A DNA stretch of 64,000 nucleotides, taken from positions 1 through 64,000 of the forward strand of contig JABZKD010000001.1 in assembly GCA_015257455.1 (NCBI GenBank), given 5' to 3'. The stretch comes from Nanosynbacter sp. (GTDB taxonomy: Bacteria > Patescibacteriota > Saccharimonadia > Saccharimonadales > Saccharimonadaceae). This document shows, piece by piece, positions 1 through 8,129 of the stretch (position 1 is the stretch's first letter; the number at the start of each line of letters is the position of its first letter). The translations under genes and the position numbers were made by a program. A model generated the notes under the pieces. That model searched no databases and was not told the origin of the DNA. It saw only the letters and a program-made list of their open reading frames with translations.

Positions 1-33
1 TGGTAATATAGATTAATAAATAGAGAGGATCCC

Positions 34-1449
34 ATGCATTTTAAGACGATTTTGAAATCTCTAAAAAACAAAGACATGCTGAAACGCATTTTTATCGTGT
101 TAGGTATTTTGGTTGCTTACCGTTTACTCGCACACATTCCTGTGCCAATGGGCGACGCCAAGACCTTCAAGGATGCCGTTTCTAGTTTGATCTCCAAATC
201 AGATTTCACCGGTTTTATTAACTTAATTTCGGGTGGTGGCCTTGCCTCCTTTTCCATTATTTTGGTCGGGCTTTCTCCATACATCACCTCTTCTATCGTC
301 TTCCAACTTCTAAGTAAAGCTATTCCAAGCCTCGAAGAGCTTTCCGAGGATGGTGAAACTGGTCGTCGTAAAATTAATCAATGGACCCGTATGCTTGCCG
401 TGCCTCTCGCCGTCGTGCAATCTATTGCCTATATTTACATTCTTTACCAATCCGTGGTCTCCTCGAATACCCTCAGCTTCACCCCAACTCCTCGCGACTG
501 GGTGGTTTCAGTGATTACCATGACCGCCGGATCGATTATCTTGATGTGGTTAGGTGAATTAATCACCGAGCAGGGTATTGGTAATGGTATCTCGATGATT
601 ATTTTTGCCAGTATTATTTCCCAATTCCCAAGTACCCTCGGTTCACTCGGCCAGCAACTTTTCGATACCAAGAATGGCTCACTCAATCTCTTTGGTTGGT
701 TAAACCTACCAGTCAACCCGGTATTATTCTGGGTCGCTCTAGCTCTTCTAGTTGTCGTAATCCTAATTCTTTATTGGCTCGTCAAGCTCAACGAAGCTCA
801 GCGCATTATCACCATCAATTACGCAAAACGTATCCATGGCAACAGTGCCTATGGTGGCATCAAATCTATTCTGCCTTTGAAGCTAATCTCTGCCGGTGTA
901 GTCCCAGTTATCTTTGCTACCGCCTTCCTCTCGCTTCCAGCTCTCGTCGGTCAGCTCATCTCTAGTATGGATAAGGGAAATACCATGGCTAAAACTATTA
1001 GTGAAATCTTCACCATGCCAAACGCTTCCAATTTCAAAACCCTTTATCCAAACGGTATTAACGAACGTTGGTTTATCTACCCAGCCCTCTATTTCCTACT
1101 CGTAGTCCTCTTTACCTACTTTTACACCTCAATTATCTTCAATACCAAAGAAATTGCTGATAATCTTCAAAAACAAGGTGGCTTCATCGAAGGTGTCCGC
1201 CCAGGTATGACTACGGCTAATTATCTAGAAAAGGTCATGACTCGCCTCAATCTATTTGGCGCTCTCGCACTCGGCTTTATTGCGATGATTCCATTCATTA
1301 CTGACTATGTCGCCATCATGCTCAGCGACGCTCCGATGGGCCTCTCCCTCTCCGGTACCGGACTGCTTATCGTGGTGACCGTAGCCCTCGAAAATCTCCG
1401 TCAGCTCGATTCACGCGCCCTTATGGTAACTTACGACGATTATAAATAA
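34..1449 (+). CDS. secY: Preprotein translocase subunit SecY
   Basis: SecY is the membrane channel of the Sec translocon and forms the pore through which unfolded exported proteins pass. The 471-residue length and about ten hydrophobic segments fit the family. Recognisable parts are the early RLLAHIPVP segment after the first membrane helix, the cytosolic loop EDGETGRRKINQWTR and the late loop around FIEGVRPGMTTANYL. The ATG follows AGAGAGGAT. It is probably the last gene of the spc ribosomal operon lying to the left. In most bacteria adk and map follow, whereas here a sortase gene starts 14 bp downstream. The identification is secure. Confidence 0.97.
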   Translation: MHFKTILKSLKNKDMLKRIFIVLGILVAYRLLAHIPVPMGDAKTFKDAVSSLISKSDFTGFINLISGGGLASFSIILVGLSPYITSSIVFQLLSKAIPSLEELSEDGETGRRKINQWTRMLAVPLAVVQSIAYIYILYQSVVSSNTLSFTPTPRDWVVSVITMTAGSIILMWLGELITEQGIGNGISMIIFASIISQFPSTLGSLGQQLFDTKNGSLNLFGWLNLPVNPVLFWVALALLVVVILILYWLVKLNEAQRIITINYAKRIHGNSAYGGIKSILPLKLISAGVVPVIFATAFLSLPALVGQLISSMDKGNTMAKTISEIFTMPNASNFKTLYPNGINERWFIYPALYFLLVVLFTYFYTSIIFNTKEIADNLQKQGGFIEGVRPGMTTANYLEKVMTRLNLFGALALGFIAMIPFITDYVAIMLSDAPMGLSLSGTGLLIVVTVALENLRQLDSRALMVTYDDYK

Positions 1450-1463
1450 GAAAGCTGGGTGGG

Positions 1464-2180
1464 ATGTCTCTCGAAGTTAAATCAAAATCTAAAATCCTCA
1501 TCAATCTACCATTCATCATCTTGGCTCTGATTTTAGTCATTATTACTGCACGCCTCTATTTCTGGGAAGACCATTATTATAAATCCAAAGAAGGTAGTGA
1601 AAGAATGCTACCGAAATCCAACCTTGATCTCGAAACTGATCAAGCTTCCGTAGATGAAACTCCAATTTCTGAAGATAAGACTAACTCATACTCTGTCGCC
1701 TACGATAAACCACGCTTCATGAGTATCGAGAAATTAGGCGTAAAAAACGCTCGTATATTACCGGTCGGACTCACCGGCAAAGGCGCTATCAGTACCCCGA
1801 ACAGTATTTTCGATGTAGGTTGGTACACCGGCACTCTTCCTCCACTCACTGGCAAGACCGCACTTTTTGTCGGGCACAATGGTGGACCTACCGCCGCCGG
1901 CGTGTTTAAACACCTAAACAACCTCGTCGCAGGCGACCTGATTCAAATCGAAATGGGTGATGGCACCAAACTCACCTATCGTGTCTATGAAAATCAAACC
2001 GTAGCCCTGGCTGACGCTAATGAGAAAATGTCTGCCATGCTCGAATCTCCCGTCACTGGCCAAGATTCCATTAGTATTATTACTTGTACCGGCGCCTGGT
2101 CAGACGTCCAGAAAACTTATCTCTCACGCCAATTCCTCCGTGCCACTCTCGTGCAAGAGACCACCAAACAAAACCAGTAG
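1464..2180 (+). CDS. Sortase family transpeptidase
   Basis: Sortases are membrane-anchored cysteine transpeptidases that cut surface proteins at a sorting signal and join them to the envelope or into pili. This 238-residue protein has one N-terminal membrane segment (about residues 10-30), a linker, and a C-terminal sortase domain. The catalytic triad is visible as His in GHNGG, Cys in IITCTGAW and Arg in SRQFLRA. The class (D, E or F type) cannot be fixed by eye. It begins 14 bp after secY with GGGTGGG upstream, so it is probably cotranscribed with the translocon gene. No LPXTG-type substrate was recognised in the window. Confidence 0.9.
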   Translation: MSLEVKSKSKILINLPFIILALILVIITARLYFWEDHYYKSKEGSERMLPKSNLDLETDQASVDETPISEDKTNSYSVAYDKPRFMSIEKLGVKNARILPVGLTGKGAISTPNSIFDVGWYTGTLPPLTGKTALFVGHNGGPTAAGVFKHLNNLVAGDLIQIEMGDGTKLTYRVYENQTVALADANEKMSAMLESPVTGQDSISIITCTGAWSDVQKTYLSRQFLRATLVQETTKQNQ

Positions 2181-2242
2181 GTTATTAATAATCGTAATCT
2201 AACCACGAAATTATTATCACCCCATAAGCATAATCTTTATTC

Positions 2243-2271
2243 TTGACAAAATTTACAAATAGTGATATCAT
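2243..2271 (+). promoter_or_regulatory. Sigma70-type promoter of the 82-residue protein
   Basis: TTGACA at 2243-2248 and TATCAT at 2266-2271 are separated by 17 bp. About 85 nt of leader follow before the start codon at 2358, with a GAGGTGAAT ribosome-binding site. Confidence 0.7.
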
Positions 2272-2357
2272 ATCATAATATTCTTTTTGAATATGTATTT
2301 TATATCGCACATTTTAACTTTGCAGGGAAGCAGCCAATAGAAATCGAGGTGAATCTT

Positions 2358-2606
2358 ATGACTAGAATTCAAAAGATTGTCTACGACATTCCTTCTGAAA
2401 TCTTCAAGGATGAAGTTTTCAGAAAGTTCGTACACACTAAGGTATTTTCTAGGCTCAGATGCCTAGGACCAGAATGCCTTTCTGAAGAAGAAAGGAAATT
2501 AATTGCTAAACAAATTGCAGAATACTGCAAAGTCACACCAGGAGAGGACGAGCTAAAAGAATATGCTTTCGCTTTTTCCAAGCGTACCATGCAAGAATTA
2601 AACTAG
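2358..2606 (+). CDS. Small hypothetical protein, 82 aa
   Basis: This small, mostly alpha-helical charged protein starts MTRIQKIVYDIPSEIF and ends KRTMQELN. I do not recognise a family. The ATG at 2358 is chosen because GAGGTGAAT lies just upstream; an in-frame codon at 2262 would fall inside the promoter. The gene is a self-contained unit with its own TTGACA/TATCAT promoter and an intrinsic terminator directly after the stop. It lies inside what is normally the adk-map interval of the ribosomal gene block, so it looks like an inserted accessory gene. There is one CXXXXXC-like pair (RLRCLGPEC), which is not enough to call a metal site. Confidence 0.6.
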   Translation: MTRIQKIVYDIPSEIFKDEVFRKFVHTKVFSRLRCLGPECLSEEERKLIAKQIAEYCKVTPGEDELKEYAFAFSKRTMQELN

Positions 2607-2626
2607 TAATCCTCTTACCCCTCCTC

Positions 2627-2652
2627 GCCCCGGTCTACCGGGGCATTTTTTA
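2627..2652 (+). terminator. Rho-independent terminator
   Basis: A 7-bp perfect stem GCCCCGG/CCGGGGC with loop TCTA (2627-2644) is followed by ATTTTTT. It ends the 82-residue gene unit. Confidence 0.85.
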
Positions 2653-3486
2653 GTCTTCACCCATATTATGAAAATAAGCGGTCTTTGATACCTTGGAAGG
2701 ATCAACTTTCAATGTGCCGTCCGTTTCTGCCTTTTTATATTCATCATCAAAAGCTATCATCGTATATTTTTCTACACTACTACGGTCAAAATCATACCTA
2801 GCATCAGTATCAAGATATATGTCATAAGCCGCATTATAGTTTTTATCGTCATTGATTAGAAAATTTCGGAACGTTAATCTTCTGACCCTATACTCATCTG
2901 CCAGATTATTGATTTGATTCATGTTTCGAATTAAACTATTATGAGCATTTTTACGCGCCTCATCAAATGCACCTACATCCTTTGATTTCAATTCAAAATC
3001 GCGCTTACATTCTATATGCGCACAAACTTTATCATGCAGATCTCCGAGAATTTTAAGATGATTATCACGTTCTTCTGGATTTTCATTTTGTAAAATTTTC
3101 TGCTTCAGAGCTTCTTTTCTTTCTTCATAGAAATTTGCGGCATAAACCTCCGCGGTCATTAGTGAGTTAGCCGAGCCAATCATTTCCTCACGATCTTTTT
3201 CGTATTTCGAAGTATAGCAGGCATCATATTCGGCTTCTTTCATTTTGAAAAAAGCACCACCCACTTCATCTTCCCATTTTATAAATTCAGTTTCCGATAT
3301 TTTATTATCTTTCACTCTTCGATCAAAAGCCTGCTCCGCCCCCACATAGTAACGCGCCCAATGCCTGGTATCTTCACGTCTCCGCTCGACAAACTCCTGC
3401 TCACGCTTCACGCGTTCCGCAAAACCATCGAATGCACTCGTATTTTTATTTTGACTATTAGAATTAGACAGTCTCTCCCCGGACAC
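2650..3486 (-). CDS. Charged helical hypothetical protein, 278 aa
   Basis: This cytosolic-looking protein is rich in Glu, Lys, Arg and Asp, with long predicted helices and probable coiled coil (residues about 20-190, for example FAERVKREQEFVERRRE). No signal peptide or membrane segment is visible and I do not recognise a family. The start is GTG at 3486, placed 4 nt after a strong AAGGAGG on the minus strand. It is transcribed against the surrounding ribosomal genes, which supports later insertion into the secY-infA interval. Its N-terminus (AFDGFAERV) is only faintly like the GW-x-x-VA motif of the 42.7-47.1 kb proteins, and I do not claim homology. Confidence 0.6.
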   Translation of the reverse strand: MSGERLSNSNSQNKNTSAFDGFAERVKREQEFVERRREDTRHWARYYVGAEQAFDRRVKDNKISETEFIKWEDEVGGAFFKMKEAEYDACYTSKYEKDREEMIGSANSLMTAEVYAANFYEERKEALKQKILQNENPEERDNHLKILGDLHDKVCAHIECKRDFELKSKDVGAFDEARKNAHNSLIRNMNQINNLADEYRVRRLTFRNFLINDDKNYNAAYDIYLDTDARYDFDRSSVEKYTMIAFDDEYKKAETDGTLKVDPSKVSKTAYFHNMGED

Positions 3487-3578
3487 TTTACCTCCTTTTT
3501 ATTAATTTTAACATCAAATTCTCAGATTTTAACCTCTTTACATTTTTAAAAATCTCTGGTAAAATAGGTAAATAATTT

Positions 3579-3800
3579 ATGGCTAGTCAAAAGGAAGTGA
3601 TCAAATTAGGCGGCACTGTCGTCGATGCATTACCAAATACTCAATTTCGAGTAGAACTTGAGAATGGTCATATTATTATTGCGCACATGAGCGGAAAAAT
3701 GCGCAAAAACTTTATCCGTCTTGTGCCAGGTGACAAGGTTGAGGTTGAACTTACCCCTTACGATCTTACGAAGGGCCGTATCAGCTTCCGCCTTAAATAA
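3579..3800 (+). CDS. infA: Translation initiation factor IF-1
   Basis: IF-1 binds the ribosomal A site during initiation and helps IF-2 and IF-3 select the initiator tRNA. The 73-residue protein is a single OB fold with the family signature GTVVDALPNTQFRVELENGH near the start and GDKVEVELTPYDLTKGRI at the end, and its length matches the family norm. It begins the infA-rpmJ-rpsM block. A box resembling TAAAATAGGTAAATAAT lies just before the ATG and no clear Shine-Dalgarno is present, so it may be translated from a very short leader. The call is secure. Confidence 0.96.
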   Translation: MASQKEVIKLGGTVVDALPNTQFRVELENGHIIIAHMSGKMRKNFIRLVPGDKVEVELTPYDLTKGRISFRLK

Positions 3801-3888
3801 TATCAACCCTATTTTGGCGAACTCTGAAAAAATTTCCGCTTTTTCATTAGTACCTGAAATAGATTAACAAGGAAAGGATTTTTACACA

Positions 3889-4005
3889 GTGAAAGTACGT
3901 GCAAGTGTAAAGAAAATCTCCCCTGATGATATCTATGTTCGTCGCAAAGGCGTCCTACGTGTCATCAACAAGAAAAAACCTAAGAATAAGCAAAGGCAGG
4001 GTTAA
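3889..4005 (+). CDS. rpmJ: Large ribosomal subunit protein bL36 (Cys-less type)
   Basis: bL36 is the smallest protein of the large subunit and stabilises 23S rRNA. The 38-residue frame begins MKVRASVKKIS from a GTG start preceded by AAGGAAAGG and ends KNKQRQG, matching the family at both ends. The canonical form carries a zinc ribbon with three Cys and one His. Here those positions are occupied by other residues (SPDDIYV in the first knuckle, NKKKPKN in the second), and no Cys or His remains, so this is a zinc-independent C-minus form. It sits 2 bp before rpsM in the standard infA-rpmJ-rpsM order. Confidence 0.93.
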   Translation: MKVRASVKKISPDDIYVRRKGVLRVINKKKPKNKQRQG

Positions 4006-4007
4006 GC

Positions 4008-4394
4008 ATGGCAAGAATTGCTAGCGTAGTCATCCCTTCCGAAAAACAAGTATGGATTGCCCTTACTTACGTTTTTGGTATCGGACGTACTACCTCAAAA
4101 GCCATCCTTGCGGAGGCCAAAATTGAGCCTACCACTCGGGTGAAAGATCTCACCGAGGCTGAGGAACAGAAAATCAACGACATTATTTCTAGTAAATATC
4201 AAGTCGAAGGTGATCTGCGTCGCCTCGTAACAAACAATATCAAACGCATTAAGGATATCAATTCTTATAAAGGTATCCGCCACAAGGCTGGTCTTCCAGT
4301 CAACGGCCAACGTACTCGTACGAACGCACGTACACGTAAGGGTAAGGCGATCGCGGTCGGTGGAACACAACCAAAAGCAGCAAGTAAAACCTAG
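4008..4394 (+). CDS. rpsM: Small ribosomal subunit protein uS13
   Basis: uS13 sits in the head of the 30S subunit and contacts the P-site tRNA and the 50S subunit. The 128-residue protein starts MARIASVVIPSEKQVWIALT, has the GIGRTTSKAIL helix-turn-helix element, and shows the conserved RHKAGLPVNGQRTRTNART segment followed by a basic tail. It starts 2 bp after rpmJ and 15 bp before rpsK, so the genes are cotranscribed and probably translationally coupled. The length is slightly above the usual 118-125 because of the C-terminal tail. Confidence 0.97.
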   Translation: MARIASVVIPSEKQVWIALTYVFGIGRTTSKAILAEAKIEPTTRVKDLTEAEEQKINDIISSKYQVEGDLRRLVTNNIKRIKDINSYKGIRHKAGLPVNGQRTRTNARTRKGKAIAVGGTQPKAASKT

Positions 4395-4409
4395 TTAGTG
4401 GAGTAAATT

Positions 4410-4817
4410 ATGACAGAAGAAGTTAGAACTGAAGAAGTCAAAGTCAAAACCAAGAAAGGCAAGCGTATTGTCACTTCTGGTCAGGTCCACGTTAAGGCCA
4501 CCTTTAATAACACCATCATCAGCATTTCCGACAAGAAAGGCCAAGTCCTCGCTCAGTCATCTGCTGGTGCTAACGGTTTTAGAGGTTCCAAGAAGGGTAC
4601 AGCTTACGCTGCTCAAATCGCCGCTGAAAAAGCTGGTGAAATCGCCAAAAAAGATCACGGTCTGAACTCCGTCGACGTTTACGTCAAGGGTATCGGTCTC
4701 GGTCGTGATAGCGCCATCCGTGCTATCTCTGGTCTTGGCATTAAAATTGATAGTATAACCGACCAAACACCTATCGCTCATGGTGGTGTACGTCCTAAAG
4801 GAGAGAGGAAACCGTAA
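4410..4817 (+). CDS. rpsK: Small ribosomal subunit protein uS11
   Basis: uS11 lies on the 30S platform and binds 16S rRNA near the mRNA exit. The 135-residue sequence shows the family segments ATFNNTIISISD, SSAGANGFRGSKKGTAYAAQ, VYVKGIGLGRDSAIRA and the C-terminal HGGVRPKGERKP. An N-terminal acidic and basic extension (about residues 1-20) precedes the core. Its stop codon overlaps the start of rpsD by one base (TAATG), indicating translational coupling in the alpha operon. Confidence 0.97.
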   Translation: MTEEVRTEEVKVKTKKGKRIVTSGQVHVKATFNNTIISISDKKGQVLAQSSAGANGFRGSKKGTAYAAQIAAEKAGEIAKKDHGLNSVDVYVKGIGLGRDSAIRAISGLGIKIDSITDQTPIAHGGVRPKGERKP

Positions 4818-5434
4818 TGGCACGAGATAAATCTCCAATTGTCAAACAAAGTCGTCGCGAGGGCTTTGCTCTAGCACCAAAAGCTCACAAAATCATGGCT
4901 AAAAAATCTGGTATTCCAGGTCAGCACGGTGATATGCGAGTTCGCGGTGGTAGTTTGTATCTTACCCAACTTCGCGAAAAGCAAAAAGTTCGTAGACTCT
5001 ATGGTCTTCTCGAAAAACAATTTGCTAAATTGATGAAAGAAGCCCAAAAGGCCGAAGGTCTAACCGGTGAAATCCTTCTAGAATATCTAGAACGCCGCGC
5101 AGATAACATTGTTTTCCGCGCTGGTTTCGCTTCTACTCGTCGCCAAGCACGCCAACTTGTCTCTCACGGACACTTCACTCTTAACGGTCGCCGTGTTGAC
5201 ATCCCTTCAATCCGCTTGAAGGCTGGTGACAAACTCGAAGTACGCGCTAAGTCTCAAAAGTCTGAATACTTCAAGAATCTCGACAACATCGTTGCTGCCA
5301 GTGGTGTTACTCCACTCAGCTGGATGAAGTCTGATGCTAAGAAAATGACTATCGAAATTACTGGCAAGCCAAAACGCGAAGAAGCCGAAGCAGGCATTAA
5401 CGAACAACTAATCGTTGAGTATTACTCACGCTAA
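4817..5434 (+). CDS. rpsD: Small ribosomal subunit protein uS4
   Basis: uS4 is a primary 16S rRNA binding protein that nucleates 30S assembly, and in many bacteria it represses its own operon. The 205-residue protein contains the N-terminal KSGIPGQHG region and an S4 RNA-binding domain (about residues 95-160, ERRADNIVFRAGFASTRRQARQLVSHGHF). The N-terminal zinc-binding Cys cluster of some S4 proteins is absent. It is coupled to rpsK by TAATG and followed by rpoA after 8 bp with AAGGAG before the next ATG. Confidence 0.97.
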   Translation: MARDKSPIVKQSRREGFALAPKAHKIMAKKSGIPGQHGDMRVRGGSLYLTQLREKQKVRRLYGLLEKQFAKLMKEAQKAEGLTGEILLEYLERRADNIVFRAGFASTRRQARQLVSHGHFTLNGRRVDIPSIRLKAGDKLEVRAKSQKSEYFKNLDNIVAASGVTPLSWMKSDAKKMTIEITGKPKREEAEAGINEQLIVEYYSR

Positions 5435-5442
5435 GGAGAACA

Positions 5443-6393
5443 ATGACAACAAAAGTAATTCACGAAGCAAATCTTGCAGAAGTCATCGACGTATCCGAGA
5501 ACTGTGCCTCATTTGTAATCAAGCCACTTTACTACGGCTATGGTAACACTTTGGGTAACTCTCTCCGCCGCGTCTTACTCTCAAGTATTAAGGGTGCTGC
5601 AATTACTTCCTTCAGTATCGAAGGTACTACTCACGAATTCACTGCAATCGAAGGTATTCGTGAAGATGTCGTCGACATCATGCTCAACCTTAAAAATATT
5701 CGTTTTAAGAGCCACTCCGACGCTCCAGTCGAGCTTACTCTTGAAATCAAAGGTAGCGAACAATCCAAAAAAGATGGTGACGCACGTGTTGTCGCCGGCG
5801 ATATTAAACTTACTAACGAAGTTGAAATCGCTAACCCAAACCAGGTAATTTGTCACATTGATGATCCAAATTACACTTTGAAGATGCGCTTCATTGTCGA
5901 ATCTGGCCGCGGTTATCTTACTATTGAGCGCTCAGCCGAAGAACGCATCCACAGCGACATGATCGCCCTTGATGCTGTCTTCACCCCTGTAATTCGCGTT
6001 CGTTTCAATGCTGAAAACACCCGTGTTGGTCAAGATATCAATCTTCAACAATTGACTATCACCGTCGAAACCGATGGTACCATCACTCCACGTGAAGCCT
6101 TCGAAGAAGCCGCTGCGATTCTTGTGAATCAATATCAGGCTCTTGCTGGAAAAACTGTCGCTGACACCGCTCCAGCTCCAGGCTCCAAGAACGAACAGGA
6201 AGATGCTGGTCTGATGCTTCCAATCGAAGAATTAGGATTATCAGCTCGTACTGCTAACGCTCTTGTGAACAACGCAATTCACACCATCAGAGACCTCGTT
6301 GTCTTATCTGAAACCGACCTCAAGGACCTCAAAGGCTTCGGTCAAAAGGCTCTTGATGAAGTCAAAAATAAACTTAAGGAGTTAAATATCTAA
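5443..6393 (+). CDS. rpoA: DNA-directed RNA polymerase subunit alpha
   Basis: The alpha subunit dimerises to start RNA polymerase assembly, and its C-terminal domain contacts UP elements and activators. In the 316-residue protein the N-terminal domain is recognised by GYGNTLGNSLRRVLLSS and by LTIERSAEE. The C-terminal domain is at about residues 262-316 (IEELGLSARTANALVNNAIHTI, then GFGQKALDEVKNKL). It is useful as an internal reference because the small protein at 62364-62843 carries a similar C-terminal domain on its own. The gene is coupled to rplQ through TAATG. Confidence 0.97.
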   Translation: MTTKVIHEANLAEVIDVSENCASFVIKPLYYGYGNTLGNSLRRVLLSSIKGAAITSFSIEGTTHEFTAIEGIREDVVDIMLNLKNIRFKSHSDAPVELTLEIKGSEQSKKDGDARVVAGDIKLTNEVEIANPNQVICHIDDPNYTLKMRFIVESGRGYLTIERSAEERIHSDMIALDAVFTPVIRVRFNAENTRVGQDINLQQLTITVETDGTITPREAFEEAAAILVNQYQALAGKTVADTAPAPGSKNEQEDAGLMLPIEELGLSARTANALVNNAIHTIRDLVVLSETDLKDLKGFGQKALDEVKNKLKELNI

Positions 6394-6773
6394 TGCATCG
6401 CCACGGATATAAAGGCCGCAAGTTCGGCCGTGAAACCGACCAGAGAAGGGCACTACTACGTGGGCTGATGTGCTCTCTGATCAAATACCAGTCGATCACC
6501 GTGACTCTAGCTCGCGCTAAAGAAATGCGCCGCTACACCGAGAAGCTTATCACCATCGCCAAAAAAGGTGGTCTCGCTAATCGTCGTCTCCTCATCGCAA
6601 GATTGGATGACCTTGAAGTTGCAGACCTCTTGATGGATGTGATCGCTCCCCAAATCGAACGTGATTCTGGTTACCTCAGAATTGAACGCGCTGGCTTCCG
6701 CAAGGGTGACCACGCTGAAATGGGTACTATCTCATTTGTCGATTCTATCAACCTAACTAAGGAGGCTAAATAA
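6393..6773 (+). CDS. rplQ: Large ribosomal subunit protein bL17
   Basis: bL17 lies near the peptide exit tunnel of the 50S subunit. The 126-residue sequence starts MHRHGYKGRKFGRETDQRRA, close to the usual MRHRKGGRKLGR-type start, and contains the ALLRGLMCSLIKYQSITVTLARAKE segment in shortened view, then the YLRIERAGFRKGDHAEM tail. It overlaps rpoA by one base (TAATG) and rplM by one base, so the whole alpha operon is translated as a coupled series. Confidence 0.96.
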   Translation: MHRHGYKGRKFGRETDQRRALLRGLMCSLIKYQSITVTLARAKEMRRYTEKLITIAKKGGLANRRLLIARLDDLEVADLLMDVIAPQIERDSGYLRIERAGFRKGDHAEMGTISFVDSINLTKEAK

Positions 6774-7198
6774 TGAAGACTTTTAGCCAAAAAACCGCTG
6801 AAATCAAGCGCGAATGGTATGTCATCGATGCCGCTTCTTTGCCACTTGGTAAATTAGCTGTCGTGATCGCTGACAAACTCATGGGTAAGTCTAAAGTTAC
6901 TTACACTCCACACATTGACAATGGTGACTACGTCATCGTCTTGAACGCCAAGAACATCCAAGTTACTGGCAACAAGATGGTTGATAAAATGTACTACCGT
7001 CACAGTGGCTTCCCAGGTGGTCTCACCGAGCTCAAGCTTGAAGAAATCATCGAGAAGAATCCAGCTTACGCCATCAAAGAAGCTGTCAAAGGCATGCTTC
7101 CAAAGAACAAGCTCGCTGACGATCGTTTAGCTCGTCTCCGTGTCTTCAATGGCGCTGAGCACACTCATTCCGCTCAAAATCCAAAGGAGATTAAATAA
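6773..7198 (+). CDS. rplM: Large ribosomal subunit protein uL13
   Basis: uL13 is an early 50S assembly protein that binds domain II of 23S rRNA. The 141-residue protein has the typical start MKTFSQKTAEIKREWYVIDA, the motif LGKLAVVIADKLMGK, and the conserved HIDNGDYVIVLNA and YRHSGFPGGLTEL segments. In many bacteria rplM-rpsI is a separate operon. Here it is joined directly to the alpha operon by a TAATG overlap, which is common in CPR genomes by my recollection. Confidence 0.97.
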   Translation: MKTFSQKTAEIKREWYVIDAASLPLGKLAVVIADKLMGKSKVTYTPHIDNGDYVIVLNAKNIQVTGNKMVDKMYYRHSGFPGGLTELKLEEIIEKNPAYAIKEAVKGMLPKNKLADDRLARLRVFNGAEHTHSAQNPKEIK

Positions 7199-7593
7199 TG
7201 GCAACCAAATATTCCTACGGACTTGGTCGTCGCAAAGCAGCTACTGCTCGCGCACGTCTATTTAAGGGTAAAGGTGAAATCACCATCAACAACAAGCCAG
7301 CCCTAGAGTATCTTTCTCTAAACAAAAGCTTGCTTGCTGAAGTGACCGATCCTTTAGCTCTCGTTAACAAGCAAAAAGAATTTGATGTTACCATCCTGGT
7401 TTCCGGTGGTGGTCTAGCTGGTCAAGTTGACGCAATCAAATTGGCAATCTCTAAGGCTCTTACCTTGGAATTCCCAGATCTACGTCCAGTCTTGAAGAAA
7501 GCTGGTCTCATCAAGCGCGATCCACGCGAAAAAGAACGCAAAAAATACGGTTTACGTTCTGCTCGCAAACGCGAACAATTCTCCAAGCGTTAA
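7198..7593 (+). CDS. rpsI: Small ribosomal subunit protein uS9
   Basis: uS9 lies in the 30S head, and its C-terminal arm reaches the P-site tRNA. The 131-residue protein begins YSYGLGRRKAATARARL and contains GGGLAGQVDAIKLAISKAL. It ends with the basic tail KKYGLRSARKREQFSKR, including the terminal KR that touches tRNA. It is coupled to rplM by TAATG and closes the block; an intrinsic terminator follows 10 bp after the stop. Confidence 0.97.
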   Translation: MATKYSYGLGRRKAATARARLFKGKGEITINNKPALEYLSLNKSLLAEVTDPLALVNKQKEFDVTILVSGGGLAGQVDAIKLAISKALTLEFPDLRPVLKKAGLIKRDPREKERKKYGLRSARKREQFSKR

Positions 7594-7602
7594 TCAAAAG
7601 AA

Positions 7603-7630
7603 AATACTCCTCATCTGGGGAGTATTTTTT
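7603..7630 (+). terminator. Terminator of the ribosomal protein block
   Basis: The stem AATACTCC/GGAGTATT (7603-7610 with 7619-7626) is followed by a run of T. It ends the infA-rpsI transcription unit. Confidence 0.9.
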
Positions 7631-7637
7631 GTTTCAA

Positions 7638-7663
7638 GAAAAAAGCCCGTGTTTCCACGAGCT
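7638..7663 (-). terminator. Minus-strand terminator of the 114-aa gene
   Basis: Read on the minus strand, AGCTCGTG and CACGGGCT pair around GAAA with one G-U pair and are followed by TTTTTT. It overlaps the last bases of the 7662-8006 gene. Confidence 0.8.
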
Positions 7664-8006
7664 AAGCAGACATGGCTTCAAGATTGTAATTTTCCCGAAG
7701 AAATTTACTAAAATCCCGAATCCAGCAGGTAGCTAGATGCCGATAAGTCTGCGAAATGCGCACCACAATGGTTTTTGTTTCCAAAAAATCCTTGTAGACC
7801 GAGAGAAAAGTTAGTTCTGCCCCCGCACATGTACCAAGAGAATCCTCTAATAGTCGAAATTCCACCTCATCTGGCAGCTTATCCTGAATATAATTGATCG
7901 TGAAGTAGCTCCACCCGAGTTCCTTACTCAGTCTGAGCTCGATACCAGCAGTTTTCGCGTGCTGACTATTGAATCTCTCAAAAAACTTTGTCATTTCTTT
8001 ACGCAT
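7662..8006 (-). CDS. Hypothetical protein, 114 aa
   Basis: This small mixed alpha/beta protein (MRKEMTKFFERFNSQH start, ENYNLEAMSA end) has no motif I recognise. The start is placed at 8006 because a GGGGG ribosome site sits 8 nt upstream, and an in-frame ATG at 8021 would lie inside a TAGAAT box that forms a TTGCTT-18-TAGAAT promoter. It is the only gene of its unit and ends in a hairpin terminator. It lies between the ribosomal block and the GtrA gene and is oriented against both. The sequence has two cysteines and no membrane segment. Confidence 0.55.
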   Translation of the reverse strand: MRKEMTKFFERFNSQHAKTAGIELRLSKELGWSYFTINYIQDKLPDEVEFRLLEDSLGTCAGAELTFLSVYKDFLETKTIVVRISQTYRHLATCWIRDFSKFLRENYNLEAMSA

Positions 8007-8129
8007 AAAAAATACCCCCATTCTAGGTTCTATTGTTTAACATAAGCAATCTTTATTATTATAACCCAACATAAGCGAAATCGGTCAAAAAAATAGAAAA
8101 ATTTTGTCAAAATCCGCTATAATATAACC

